A stretch of 64,000 nucleotides of DNA from Calendula officinalis. Its lineage: Eukaryota; Streptophyta; Magnoliopsida; Asterales; Asteraceae. Below, one piece after another: positions 35,054 to 47,496 of this stretch (position 1 is the first letter of the stretch; every line of letters begins with the position of its first letter). The notes under the pieces were generated by a model, which saw only the letters and a list, made by a program, of their open reading frames with translations, searched no databases and was not told the DNA's origin. The translations under genes were made by a program, and so were the position numbers. Location of the stretch: positions 37,894,047 to 37,958,046 of the forward strand of contig OY970835.1 in the NCBI GenBank assembly GCA_963853835.1. The letters run 5' to 3'.

Positions 35054-38000
35054 CCCCCCGCAAGCGAAGTGGGGGAGGTCCAACACGAAGCTTGGTGCGG
35101 AATTCTTCAAACAATGGTCTTGGAAGGCTTTTAGTAAAAATATCCGCAAGTTGAAGATGTGTAGGCACAAATTTTGTAAGAAGTCGTCCGGAAAGCACAA
35201 GTTCTCGAACAAAATGGTAATCTATGTCAATATGCTTAGCTCTTTTGTGAGAGATGGGATTTTGACTAAGAAATAATGCACTTCGATTATCACACAAGAT
35301 TGTTGGTCGTGACGGTGGAAGAATGTGTAGCTCGCGTAACAAGTGTGTGATCCACACGATTTCAGCAGCGGTATTTCCAAGAGACCAAGTTACCTCCCAA
35401 AAATATAGAGTAACCATAAGTAGAGCGACGTGTTTCGATGCACCTAGCCCAGTCAGCATCAGAGTAGCCAAGTAAGTTCGGTGCAGGTGAGTGCGCAAAT
35501 GTGAGACCATAAGCCAACGTTCCTTTAACATAACGAATTATACGTTTAACGGCTTGAAAGTGATCATTTGTTGGTGCATGAAGAAACTGGCTAACTTGGT
35601 TTACCGCATAAGAGATATCGGGACGAGTGATGGTAAGATATTGAAGAGCCCCGACTAATGATCGATACAACGTAGGGTCGGAGAAAGAAGTGCCTTTAGT
35701 AGTAAAATATGTGCTCGTAGACAATGGGGTAGCGACGGGTTTGGACTCAAGTAGCTGAGCTCGAGTCAAAATATCATTTGCATACCGAGATTGATTTAGA
35801 AACAAGCCCGTTTCAGTGTACGTCACTTCAAGACCAAGAAAGTAATTTAGGCGGCCCAAATCAGTGATTGAGAACTCCTTGTGAAGCTGAGAAATGAAGT
35901 TTCTAATAGCGGTTGTGTTGTTGCCGGTAAGAATAATATCATCTACATAAACGAGTAGATATATAATACATGCATCTTTCTTGAACACGAACAAGGAAGT
36001 ATCGGTTTTGCTACACGTGAAACCAACATTAATGAGGAACGTGCTGAGGCGTTGAAACCAAGCCCTCGGTGCTTGTTTAAGACCATACAACGCCTTTTTA
36101 AGATGACAAACATGAGTTGGAAACCGTGAGTCAATGAAACCGGGAGGTTGTTCCATAAAGACGGTGTCGGTGAGATTTCCGTTTAGGAAAGCATTTTTGA
36201 CATCTAATTGATGCAAATTCCATTTGTTAAGAGTAGCAATGGAAAGCACGATGCGGATAGTAGATGCTTTCACAACCGGACTAAAGGTAGCATTGTAATC
36301 GATGCCCGGAATTTGAGTAAATCCTTGGGCAACGAGACGAGCTTTATACCGATCAACAGTACCATCGGAGTGAAATTTAGTCCGGAAAACCCATTTAGAA
36401 CCCACAACATTTGTATTTTTGGGACGAGGCACAAGAGTCCATGTTGAGTTCTTGTGAAGAGCATCCATTTCGGTGGACATAGCAGAGAACCACTTGGGAT
36501 CTTTTGAAGCTGTTTTAAACCCTCTAGGTTCATTGGAAGCAAAAAGAGCCGTATGAAGAGGGGATGATGCAAGATAAGACAAGTCAGCTTTATGGCGAGG
36601 TTTAAAAATCCCAGAACGTGACCTGGTAGTCATCGAGTGATTTGAGGAAGAGACAGGTTGTTCGGGAATTGAGGCTATAGGTGGTTGAGGTAAAGGCAGA
36701 GTAGTTGGAGGATTTACTTGTGGAGTGGGTGGCGGGTTAGGAGGTGGGTTATTAGGTGGATTTGGAGGTAAGTTTGGGATTGGAGTTTGAGATGAGGTGG
36801 ATGGTAAAGGAGTAGATAATATTGTAGGGGTTGTGGAGTGTGAATTTGGGCATAAGGTGCATGGAATAGTGGTAGGTGTGGACGTTTTTGGTGAAGGCTG
36901 CGGTGATGGGTGGGAAGTAGGTTGCAATGGTGGCAAAGAGATGCCATCACAATATGTGGAAAATATCAGTTGAGCAGGTCCCGTTGATGATGTAACTCCC
37001 TTATACGGAAAAATGGATTCATCAAATTGAGCATGACATGTGGTATAAATCCGTTGAGTGGATAAATCGAGACACCGATAACCTTTATACTGAGTTGAAT
37101 AACCGATAAAAACACATGGGGAGCTTCGAGGAGAAAGCTTGTGTATAGAATAGTCTCGTAAATACGGATACACACAGCTTCCAAAAACTTTAAAATTGCC
37201 ATAATTTGGAGTTGTAGAAAATAACAACTCATAAGGTGATTTGTTTTCCAAAAGTTTTGTGGGTAACCTATTTATGATATAGGTAGCCGAGCCAAAAGCA
37301 TGAGTCCACATAGATGCGGGAACATGAGAATTAAACATCATAGCTAACCCTGTTTCGGTAATGTGACGGTGTTTCCGTTCGGCACGACCGTTTTGTTGCG
37401 GTGTGTAGGGACAAGATAGTCGATGCATAGTGCCATTATTTGTGAATAAAGTTCGAACTTGGTTGTTAACAAATTCAGTTCCACCATCCGATTGAAAAAC
37501 TTTAATTTTTCGTGAAAATTGTGTTTGTACTAAATTAACAAACGCTTGTAAAACTGCATAAAAATCAGATTTCAATTTTAATGGATAAAACCAAGAAAAT
37601 CGAGAAAAATCATCTATAAAGACCACATAATATCGATATCCATCTGTGGAAACAATGGGAGAGGGTCCCCATAAGTCACAGTGGACGAGATCTAGCACCT
37701 GTAGAGACCGTTTAGGGTTAAGATTAAATGGCATACGTTTACTCTTCGACAATTGACATGAAGAACACACATTAGGGTTAGGTAAAATCGAAGTAATAGA
37801 TAAACAACCAATTTTATTAAGCAAAGAAATAATGTCATAAGAGGCATGCCCTAAACGTTTATGCCAAAGATCATAAGATCCCTTTATTTTCTTTGAGGAT
37901 AGAGTTGCCAAGTAGGCATGTTGGCCGTTGTGTAATACGTATAAACCGTCTCTACTTCGTCCCTGAGCTAGAGGCTCCCTTGTGGTCCGGTTCTGAATTG

Positions 38001-39174
38001 TAAAAACACCATCAGAAAATAAAACGTCAACAGGGTTATCATGTGTAAGTTTAGGGACGGATAAAAGATTTTTGGTGAGTTCGGGAACCACCAAAACATC
38101 AAGCAGGTTAATAGCAGGTGCAATAATAGATGTGCCAATATGAGAGATACGAGCAGAATTACCATTACCAAAGTACACCTGTTCGTTACCAGCATAGGGA
38201 GCAACAGAATTCAAGCTCGAAGGCGATGATATCATGTGTGTAGATGCGCCTGAATCAACGAACCAATCAGGGGACACATTACACTGAGCATTGAAGGCAT
38301 GTGCTAGGTTTGCATTCGGTGTTAGGGAGCGGCTGGAAAACGAGTAATCAGGGCACTGATTGGCGTAATGACCATCCTTTCTGCACAGTTGGCAGTGAGG
38401 AGGACGCCTAGAAAAGTTGCCACGACCTCTGCCTCGAGAATAGCCACCACGAGAGGAGCCACGTCCACGAGAATTGTTCGAGTTGTTGCGATTAGAAGTA
38501 GATGCAGTGAACGCAACATTAGACGGTGCACTGGTAGTCATGGTGGATAGAAACAACTCATGGCTTTCAGCCCGAGATAGAATGGTTCTGAAGGAGGATC
38601 GTGGGGTAATTAATCTCTGAGTAGTAGAAAAGGTCTCAAATGTAGAACCAAGACCTGAGAGAAACCAATGAATCTTGTCAGATTCATCCAAGGGGTGACC
38701 AATTGCATTGAGATGATCGCAGATCGACTTGAATTTTCGACTGTATTCGTTAACAGTAGAGGACCCCTTTTGTAAGTGACGAAGAGAATCACGCAGGGTA
38801 TGAACTCTTTCAACAGAATCATGGCTGTAGGTATTTTCTAGGGCTTGCCAGACGGCATGAGCGGTATTGTGACCAAAGGTTTCCGACATGGCTTCTTCAG
38901 ATAACGAAGCCTGAATGAGAATCAGGGCACGTTGATCTGCAGCGAGCCAGGAGGTATAAGCAGGATTTGGATTGGAAACATTATCGGTGACAATAGTTTG
39001 AGGCGGAGCAGGTTTAGAACCATCAATGTAAGACGTCAACTGTTGATACCCCAATAAGGGGAGCATTTGACGCTTCCAGAGAAGGTAATTAGAAGAGGAA
39101 AGCTTAATGGAAATCATGTGAAGAATGGTGGCAAGGGGTAGAGGAGAGTCCGGAGACTCGGTGGTGACAGCCAT
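35043..39174 (-). pseudogene. Gag-Pol polyprotein of copia 2, RNase H deletion
   Basis: From ATG at 39174 a single frame of 1270 codons covers Gag, zinc knuckle CQLCRKDGHYANQC (from about 261), protease WFVDSGASTHM (about 304), integrase with HCDLWGP, QSDGGTEF and PQQNGRAERKHR, reverse transcriptase with HQLDVKNAFLNGN and YVDDI, and the start of RNase H (YSDADWA). Near 35382-35400 the frame breaks. Compared with copia 3, about 60 bp are missing between LVSW and NTAAEIVW. These include the catalytic glutamate block ESEYRAMA. A shifted frame then runs to 35043. RNase H is therefore defective; all else is intact. Confidence 0.9.
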
Positions 39175-39212
39175 GATTGATCGGAGAAGAAGGGAGGAAG
39201 GGAAAGGTATTT

Positions 39213-39224
39213 AGGCTGATACCA
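39213..39224 (-). other. Primer binding site of copia 2
   Basis: TGGTATCAGCC on the minus strand, directly after the LTR, pairing with initiator tRNA-Met. Confidence 0.85.
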
Positions 39225-39379
39225 TATTAGAATAGGATGAATCAATCGTGTATATTCAGTATATTGACATGCCTTTTTATAATACATTTACATAACAATC
39301 ATATAGGTAAATAAGGAAGGATAATAACTAGCACAACTAATTAGCCTAAGTTATAGGGTCTTCGTGATTTACTCTATCA
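39225..39379 (-). repeat. 5' LTR of copia 2
   Basis: 155 bp, one difference from the other LTR. Followed by target duplication AAATG. Confidence 0.92.
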
Positions 39380-39384
39380 AAATG

Positions 39385-39600
39385 AAAGCAATTAGTCAAA
39401 AACTCGAACAGATCTGCTTGGGTAACGCAATTTCAAACAGATCTCTCCGAACAATCGAAAGAGACGAAAATCAAATCGTTTTTTTCCTTCGATTCTCTGT
39501 GTTCAACAGTCTTTCTGCGTGCAGATTAGGGGAGTTTGGTTGGCAAAGTAAGAAAACAGAAAACAGTCGATTTGTGGATTTTTGGTAGTGGTTGATTACG
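39385..39600 (-). promoter_or_regulatory. Displaced upstream leader of ERD2
   Basis: This sequence was joined to the ERD2 start before copia 2 arrived, as the shared AAATG shows. It is C/T- and GA-rich like a 5' UTR. On the minus strand TTGACTAAT near 39395 resembles a branch point, and CGCACAG just before the ATG resembles an acceptor, so a leader intron is possible. I found no clear donor. Confidence 0.45.
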
Positions 39601-40466
39601 ACTTTCCCTTTATTTTGAAGTATAGACATAAATCCATAGGTCAAGTTTCCATTAAAGTAATATTAAAAATATTAAAAAATAACTTATCAGTTTTGTTACC
39701 ACGACAAAATTGACAAGATAAAGCAAACTTTATACTAGTATAAGCAATTTAATGACTCTATACTCAATTATTCAAAACTATTTTGTTTTGGTTTTATATT
39801 AGAGGATAATATGTTTGTGTTATATTAAAGTACATTTTAACCTATTTAACATGATTTATAACACTCATCTTAAAATTAGACTCTCTTATTTAATATTCTC
39901 ATAATATTCATTTGAGACCTATAAAAATTAATCATAATTTTAATATTAGACTCTCTCGTTTAATATTCTCATAATATTTATTTGGTGCATGGCCATTTGA
40001 CGCCACCACCAATATAGTTTGGCGAATTTTGACATCATCAGATTGCATTTAACGTGAGTTTAATCAGAACACACTATGTACTCTTAAAGATTTATGATTA
40101 TTATGTACTATAATAATTTTCCTTAGCAATGTTATGATTATTATATGTTGAGTTTACTGTTTAATACTCCGTATAACTAAAGCCATGCCCCATAGGTTGT
40201 GTACATGCTGCTGCAACCAAACAATTACATTAGTGATTAGTCCACATGTACAAATATAATGTAAACATGACAACCTTGTTTCAATTCCGAAATCGATAAA
40301 TATAGTTGAACTCATCGAACTTTTAACAAAGACGAATCTTACAAAACAAGATTAAAACAAATTAGCAAGCACAATAAGAAGATAGCAAATTTTTTTTTTT
40401 TTTTTTTGTGTGTGCATAACTTACGACAAAACTGTCCTATGTCCGTAATCTATGAAGCATATTATG
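39601..40466. other. Intergenic
   Basis: AT-rich, with a T-run near 40389-40407. A diverged repeat TTAGACTCTCTYRTTTAATA occurs at 39878 and 39944. No gene. Confidence 0.45.
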
Positions 40467-42298
40467 CTACAAAAAGATCCACAAGTGAAACACTAACAAG
40501 ATCATGTTCAAAATATAGATTCTCAATACGAAGACTTCCATTAAAGCTATAGTATCTGACGTAGTGTCTAATGTAGGTATCATGCCAATCGGATTAAGCC
40601 CTACACCGTTCCCATATAGGGGAAGAATGGTGGATGGCGGTGGTGGTCTGGTACCTAAAATTGGAGTAGTAATTGTTGTGATTGTTCCTCCTTCTCCAGG
40701 TGTCGGCGTACCTCCAGCAGCACTGACAATACAAAACATAGTAATACAAAAACATAGTATCAGATAAATATGGTTTATATTTAATTTTCTTGCTTCCTCA
40801 GTGTGATATCCAAATCTGCAAGTTGTTATTTGATGCATCACAGTGCAAATGATAGGTGATTTTACAGCATAAAAACTACTTCATATATCATGTTGTACAA
40901 CATTTAAAGTAAATTGTATAAACATTATAAAATGATAATTATAATGTGTAGAGTAATTTTTATGATGTAGAAATCACTTCAAATTGCAAATACTAAAGTC
41001 TTTTTCTACAAGAGATATTACTCCTTAAATGACATGTTAAATAAAATTATATTAGTCTAAGAATTTTGTTGACGACGGCATAAAAGCTCTCTTGAAAGAA
41101 AGTATTACATATATTAATAGCTTATATTTTAATTAATAGAAATTCTCTTTATTATTTTCTTTGTTTTCAATGGAATAAAAAGAAATTATCGAACTATAAA
41201 CATTAAACAGGGTTGAAAAAGAAACCGAAAGTGATATGACTAGTCAACATATGGGGCCAACTTAAAGAGATGTAGGCCCAACATCCGAAACACTATCATT
41301 TCTCATCAAGTCCACAACTATGCCTATTTGCAACTTTTGCCCCACTATTTATTCTTTTTAATAAACCCCTCTTCGTTTTTCAGGGGAAAGTAAAAGAAAA
41401 AGGAACGAAAGAAACCATTTCAAACTATGATGTTTTTTAGTTTAATAGATACCTTCCTTTTTGCGTATATATATTATTACTACTATAAGTTTTGTCTATA
41501 GGTGTTCAATCTCATTTATTACATGATAAATTATCAAATTGCACGTTAAGGCAAATACATTATGTATGTTAAAATATAGATTTTAAGTTCGATAATGAAA
41601 AGGCATTATCATTCATAATAATCTCCCTTGGGATGGCCGAGTTTATATTTGAGATTTCACACGACTTAACTATTGCGGTAGTCGTTAACTATTGCGGTAG
41701 TCGTTTCTGAACTTCCCCTGAGAGACTGGAAAATATGTATCCTAGGAGAGATAAAATTCGAGACTTCAAGAAAGCCATTCGAGATTATTAGCACCAGACT
41801 ATCTGATAAATATTTACCCAACTAGATCTAACACACTTCAAGAGTACGAAATTATATAAAATGATAAACTTACCTTGGGGAAGCCGGATAATTGCAGGAT
41901 CCATAACCTTTAAACATGAAAAACAACAAGAATTAATTTCAAAGAAAATAATCTTTTCATAACATCAACACTATGATAAATTTGTAGTACTAACTTGGGT
42001 CGGTTTTAGCAAAGGTGGCGGTACCCGCAAAATTACAAGCTCCGGGAGCCATGGATTTACGCATATAATAACTATTAAATGCGTAAGAAGCGTGTGCTTG
42101 AATTGTGTTCGGAAGAAAACATAGACCCGATTGTTGTATCGGTGCACAATCAGCTCCGGCACCGCATGCGTAGTCAAGTGCCGCCTGTAATGCCGCCCGT
42201 GAGGCCTCACTTCTGACTACACACCATGTTGCCGCCGTGATCCGGCTGTAGAGAACAACCATCACCACCGCTGCCGCCGCCTGGTGTAGCATCTTCAT
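40467..42298 (-). CDS. X8-domain (CBM43) callose-binding protein, PDCB-like, GPI-anchored
   Basis: Binds callose at the cell wall, typically at plasmodesmata. Minus-strand exons: 41995-42298, 41874-41907 and 40467-40722, in phase, 197 residues. Start chosen at MKMLHQ because a hydrophobic signal peptide follows and ends before ATWCVV; a farther upstream in-frame ATG at 42352 would put it inside the protein. X8 signature: W-C at the start, CGAGADCAPI, GLCFLPN, ASYAFNSYY, CNF and YGSCNY, with six cysteines. A Gly/Thr/Pro-rich linker and a hydrophobic C-terminus (MILLVFHLWIFL) fit a GPI signal. Which X8 subgroup it belongs to is not settled. Confidence 0.87.
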
Positions 42299-43183
42299 TT
42301 TAACAAAGTGTTTTTTTAGGTGAAGGAATAATATGATTACACTTACACACACTAGTGTGTGCTGGAAAAGCTTTAGATGAGATGGTGAGTGACTTTTGTG
42401 TGAGAAGGTAGGTTTGTATGCAAATTAAGAGATGATATGTATACCATACAACTTTATTCTTCATTGTAACTTTTGATTTTTATATGTATGTATAGTCTGC
42501 GTTAAAACTTTTACAATATGAGAAAATAACTTTTGTGATAAAGTCCACATGATAAGTCGTAAAGACCGTGTGTATCAAAAATCCAAATTTAGTCCGCTTC
42601 TATAAGAACACTCCCATCGTTTAGAGAAAATTGACACTTCATTTTTTTGTCAAATCGGTGTCAGGTCAGCTGACATTCCAAGTGACATTCTCATTTCATC
42701 AATATTCACTCTTTTCATTTTTTTGGGTCACATCATTATAAAATATACACACAATACTCTATTAAAATACCCATTAGGCCCCACTCCAACCCTTCCTTTC
42801 TCATTGGTTAAGCGCCAAATGCAACATTCTCTCTCCAACCGACGACACCGTGCCATCGTTTAGAGCCTTGTGATGCCATCGATTTTGCAAAGTGACTACC
42901 CATGTGAGTGGTCTTGTCCAACGTTCACGTCATATTCTCGAGTTTTACTTTAGAGATAAAACGAGTTCGAGAGTTTTATATAAATAAATAAATAAAGAAT
43001 GTGAAAGAAATTTTATGCTATTATTTGTTTCTTAATTTTTCTCCAAAAATGAAAATATTTAGAAAGAAGAGAAGTTGATATTAAATGAATATATGCACTT
43101 TCCAAATTACCCTTAATATTCCTTAGTTAATTTACATTTAAGTGTAAAACTGTAAAAAAAAATTATTCTCTCTCCAACTCCAG

Positions 43184-43226
<43 letters not shown>

Positions 43227-43685
43227 TCTTTTATCTACTCTTTTTTACATTTTCTATTTTCTTGTTTGAAATTTCACGGGAGCGCATTTTTAACTCAGCC
43301 AATCTATTTGGCGTTCGATAATCTACATGAATCATGTGTTCTCTTCGATTTCACATCGATCCCAACATATAGCGATTCAACAAGAACAAAAAAAACTACA
43401 TCATCGATTGAATTCCCATTGACATCATAAATTTCTCCCACGTATGCGACAAACGGTTACCTCCCCTTCCTTTTCGATTTAAAACCATTCCGTTGCTCCA
43501 GTTTTCCAAATGTCGATCAATTACTATGTACTATTATTGAAACCAGGTAACCAACTACCATTCGGTCACTCCAATTTACAGATGTCTAGAATAGTGATTA
43601 TTTATATGTACCACGAGAGATGGTGTTTCTTGCCACTATTTCATTTTTTTAATTAGATCAGATCATGTGTGGGAGATGTTATATA
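42299..43685. other. Intergenic with a 41-base A tract
   Basis: Holds the upstream region of the X8 gene, a MITE-like stretch near 42600-42930 (CCCATCGTTTAGAG, GCCATCGTTTAGAG) and an uninterrupted A run at 43184-43224. No gene recognised. Confidence 0.45.
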
Positions 43686-43798
43686 CTTCTATCATTTCAA
43701 AATAAGTGATACACTTTTTATTTTGTGTATTTTAAAATAAGTGATACACTTTAAATTTTAACTTATTTGCCAAAAAATAGTGGGATCTATACCAAGTA

Positions 43799-45589
43799 TG
43801 TAACACCTCAAATTTTAACACAAAACATTTGCCCAAAAATAAAACATTTTTCATAAATAGAAGAACTATTCCAAAATATGGATTTACAAAAACCTTTGGT
43901 ATGAAAATCAGAGTATAAAGTTGGTGTTATAAAATAGATCAAAACCAAAGCTAAGCATAAATCCAATCTAAGGTTCTTCTATTCTAGGCCCCGCATCTCT
44001 ATCCATGCGTACCTAAACCTTCGATCCCGAACCTGAGTACATAGCAAAACAAAACAAGGAGTACGTGAGACAAAAACATCTCGTGAGCTACATGGGTTTA
44101 GACCCGATAATAAAATGAAATGTCACGTTTCATAAAACCAATCAATATACATATATATAAATCCAACTACCCATTCTAGTCACCTTAGTGTGACTCTACA
44201 ACCTTGCCCACCGGAATACGTCCAATGAGTAAGACTACTAATGTGGTTGAGTCGATGGGAATCCACCCAACTGCCCCTCACACCACCCTATCGTGGTTGA
44301 GTCGATGGGAATTCACCCAACTGCCCCTCACACCACGCCTATCGTGGATGAGTCGATGGGAATTCACCCAACTGCCCCTCACACCACGCCTATCGTGGAT
44401 GAGTCGATGGGAATTCACCCAACTGCCCCTCATTCCACCCTCTCATGACCGGGGGTTCCCCGCATCATCACATTATCTCAGCATATCATAACTCAATAGT
44501 TATGTCAATCTAGCTCTCGGCTATCACGTCTATCATCAAACAAGTTAGTTCAGTACTATCATCGGTATAACTAACTATCAACTAATTGTCTACCCAATTA
44601 AGCAAATAGACCATAACACAAGTAATGAAAGTATTTAAAAGGGCTATGTACTCAGTAAATTCCACACGTACTCACCTTAGCAATAAATGCTCCAACCGAG
44701 ATCTTGACACCAAAAACTCTTGCTTCACAATTTCACCGACTTTCCAAGATGTCACCGAAAGCCTAAAACAATGATCATACAATGTTCAACATCACAATCT
44801 ACTATCAATGTGTTCATCTACCTCTATATAACACCCATCAATCCATTTCCCCCAAATATGGTGATTTACCAAACCCTAGATTTAACCAACCCTTAAGATT
44901 CTTACAAATCTTAACCATACACTTGATTTCCTTGTTAATATACCATCTATTAAGTGTATACACCATTTATATCACCATAATCCATAACCCCAAGAACTAG
45001 GGTTTCAAACCCAACCATTAAAATACATAGATCTAAAGCTACAAAGATCAAGGAGTGAAGATATACCTTAAATCTTCACTTAGGAGTGAAATCTACCAAG
45101 CTTTGATGAAGAAATCAACCCAAAACAGCCCTTGCACTCGAAAATCGTCTTTGGAAGAAACTAGGGTTTTCAATATGCATTTATGGCTAAAAACCCGAAT
45201 TTATTGCACTGGTCGGACTGGCTCGCGCCCCGCTCGCGCCGAGCTCGCGCCGCGAAAGGACGCAGGTCTGCCTGCTAGTCGCCGCTGTTTACCAGACTTC
45301 GCGCCCAGCTCGCGCCGAGATCGCGTCGCGAAGTCAACGCGACCTTCTCGCGTTTCAGCTCTGGTCCTTCTGCTCAACCTCGCGTTTTGCTCACGCCTGG
45401 CTCGCGCCGCGAGCCTACCTGTGCAGCAGGGCTGCACTTTTCGGTCTAGGTTTCAACACGGTTTCGTCCATAACTTTCTCATACGGACTCCAAACGACAC
45501 GAAACCAATTCCTACGTGTTTTATATGATTTATCCATAATTATCATATTTTTACATATTTTATTTATTTACAAATTTCGGGTCGTTACA
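43799..45589. repeat. Solo LTR, probably Ty3/gypsy
   Basis: 1791 bp beginning TGTAACACCTCAAATTTT and ending GGGTCGTTACA, with an exact 5-bp duplication AAGTA on both sides (43794-43798 and 45590-45594). The ends match the common plant gypsy LTR pattern. There is no internal coding region, so recombination between two LTRs is the likely origin. GC-rich sequence at 45200-45430 contains repeated CTCGCGCC. Confidence 0.9.
44249..44450. repeat. Four tandem copies of a 50-51 bp unit in the solo LTR
   Basis: Units begin GAGTCGATGGGAAT at 44249, 44299, 44350 and 44401 and contain CACCCAACTGCCCCTCA. Confidence 0.9.
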
Positions 45590-45842
45590 AAGTAAGTATC
45601 TAATTTTATAAAGTGAAATGTTATATTTACCATTACTTTTACTTTTAAAGTTTAAACATTATTAAACTCACTTTAATCAAAATATTTGATACTCATCATT
45701 CATTAACTACGCAATTTAATCTATTATAACCTACATTAAAATCTTTTATCTTAAAAAACGTGAAACGCCAAGTTACATTAATCTATTTGAGACTCATCAT
45801 TCATTAACTACCCTAAACCCAAGTGTATCACTTATTTTGAAA

Positions 45843-45972
45843 GGGAATTAATTCTTGCACCACATCTTTTGCTTCATATACCACAACGTACAAGTAATAC
45901 TGCAAACTATACAAACATATAAAGCAAAGTTTGTGGTACATATATTAAAAAGTGTGGTGCATAAATCACCTC
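45843..45972. mobile_element. Small Mutator-like MITE, copy B
   Basis: 130 bp beginning GGGAATTAATTCTTGCACCA and ending GTGGTGCATAAATCACCTC, with an exact 10-bp duplication TATTTTGAAA (45833-45842 and 45973-45982). It is inserted in the terminal repeat of the Stowaway-like MITE. Same family as 14156-14283. Confidence 0.8.
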
Positions 45973-46221
45973 TATTTTGAAATGGAGGAAGTATTGGTAA
46001 TAACATATTATTCACTTTTTTCTTTTTTTTGAATTGACTGGATGAACGTGATTTTGAAGCTATATATAGTTGATGAGCAGATATTGGACTCTATTTAATA
46101 TTTCCCAGGTTGTACATCTCGAAATATTTTCCCTTTTTCATTTTTTTTTTTTTTTTTTGGTGTGTGGGTGTGATTATAATGTTTCATGTAAGGATCAAAT
46201 ATTCTGACCCATTTATTTATG

Positions 46222-47496
46222 CTATTTGAAATTGGTATAGAGGAGCTTGAAATTCTTGTTAATACTCTTGTTATAATACGATTTCAATGAAACTAAACAA
46301 TGTAGGTTGGAGTTGTGCATACTTCTTCTCATATCCATAAAAAATTTACTCATTTTGAAAATTTGTGCATCGTTACACAATCCATTAATAAACGTCGGAT
46401 AAACAACTTTATTTGGTGAACAATAATCATTATCCAAACAGACCTTAATTACATCATTAACTAATCCAGCTTTGCATAATCCATCGATTAAACAACTAAT
46501 CGTGAAAGCATCAGGAGTGGGACCCGTTTCCATCATTTCTTTATACAAATTCAAGGCTGCTTTTGTGGTACACTCTTTAAAATGACCATAGATTAACGTT
46601 GTATAAGTAACAACATCCGGTACAAAACATTCGATTAACATTTCTGTGTATAAACCCATTGCAGACTGCATGTTTTTTTACTTTACGATAACCGTCAATT
46701 AATGTAGAGTAAGTAATTATATTAAACTCCACATCGTTGACCATCATTTGACCACATAATTCCAAAGCGTTGGCCATGTTTTCAGTTTTGGAAAACCCGT
46801 TAATCAGTGCATTGTACACTGCTGCATTGTACAATAAGTGAAAGCATCATTTGCAATACCCGATATTTCCATTTCTGATGACAAATTAACTGCTGCAGAA
46901 AAATTGTCTTCTTTACCGTGCCCATAAATTAAACAATTATAAACATATGAATTTGGAATCTCACCAAATTTAATCACTGACCGAAACAACTTTGAGCAGA
47001 TAGAACACTACCCAGGTTACGAAATGTATCAATTAAGATACCAAAATGTGACAAAATTAGTTATCAAACCAGATATCCATATTTCTTTATAAAAGTCAAG
47101 AGCTTTATGGATGTTAGCCATTTTACAATATCCATCTAATAAAACATTATAAACGTATAAATTTGGAATCAAACTAGTTTTTTTCATTTCAACTTCCAAC
47201 ATTCTACTCTCATTACAAAGCCCACGAATTAAAGTTGTATAAATAACAACAGTTGTACTTAAATTTCTCTCGAGCATTTCATCGAACACCTTGCGTGCAT
47301 TCTCAGTATCACCTTCATGACAATAACAATCGGTTAAAATCCCGTACGTGACAGCACTTGGTAACATTTCACGAGAAATTATGTGTTTATAAACGTCCCG
47401 CATTGAATGAAACCTTTTCAATTTCAAAAACCCATCTAAAACCCTATTACAAACATATGCTTCATCGATAAAACCCGATCTTTTTGGTTCCGCCAA
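46222..47496 (-). pseudogene. Pentatricopeptide repeat protein, decayed
   Basis: PPR proteins bind organellar RNA through 35-residue repeats. Four overlapping minus-strand frames together show about ten PPR-like units, for example SAVTYGILTDCYCHEGDTEN, TTVVIYTTLIRGLCNESRML, NLYVYNVLLDGYCKMANIHK, DVVTYTTLIYGHFKECTTKA and DAFTISCLIDGLCKAGLVND. The frame changes near 47030, 46810-46990 and 46675. A tandem duplication of ACCCGATCTTTTTGGTTCCG (47473 and 47522) marks the 5' end. It has no intact start-to-stop frame. Confidence 0.85.

Larger units (their letters stand above)
34899..39379 (-). mobile_element. Copia element 2 (RE1-like, short LTR) in the ERD2 leader
   Basis: A 4481-bp element flanked by the exact 5-bp duplication AAATG (34894-34898 and 39380-39384). 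Both LTRs are 155 bp and differ at one base by my reading (AACAACCATA against AACAATCATA). On its own (minus) strand the order is LTR 39225-39379, primer site 39213-39224, gag-pol, polypurine tract GCGGGGGG, LTR 34899-35053. It lies in the same orientation as ERD2. Confidence 0.95.
43686..45991. mobile_element. Stowaway-like MITE split by two nested insertions
   Basis: The left end CTTCTATCATTTCAAAATAA and the right end complement CTTCCTCCATTTCAAAATAG are flanked by TA (43684-43685 and 45992-45993). Removing the solo LTR with one AAGTA and the small Mutator-like MITE with one duplication leaves about 370 bp, a normal size. Confidence 0.75.

Noticed and set aside
43184..43224. Poly(A) tail of a processed pseudogene or LINE
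   Set aside because: No upstream coding remnant or target duplication that I could match; treated as a simple A tract.
45055..45528. 157-residue open frame inside the solo LTR
   Set aside because: Follows repeated CTCGCGCC sequence; a chance frame in an LTR with both strands open.
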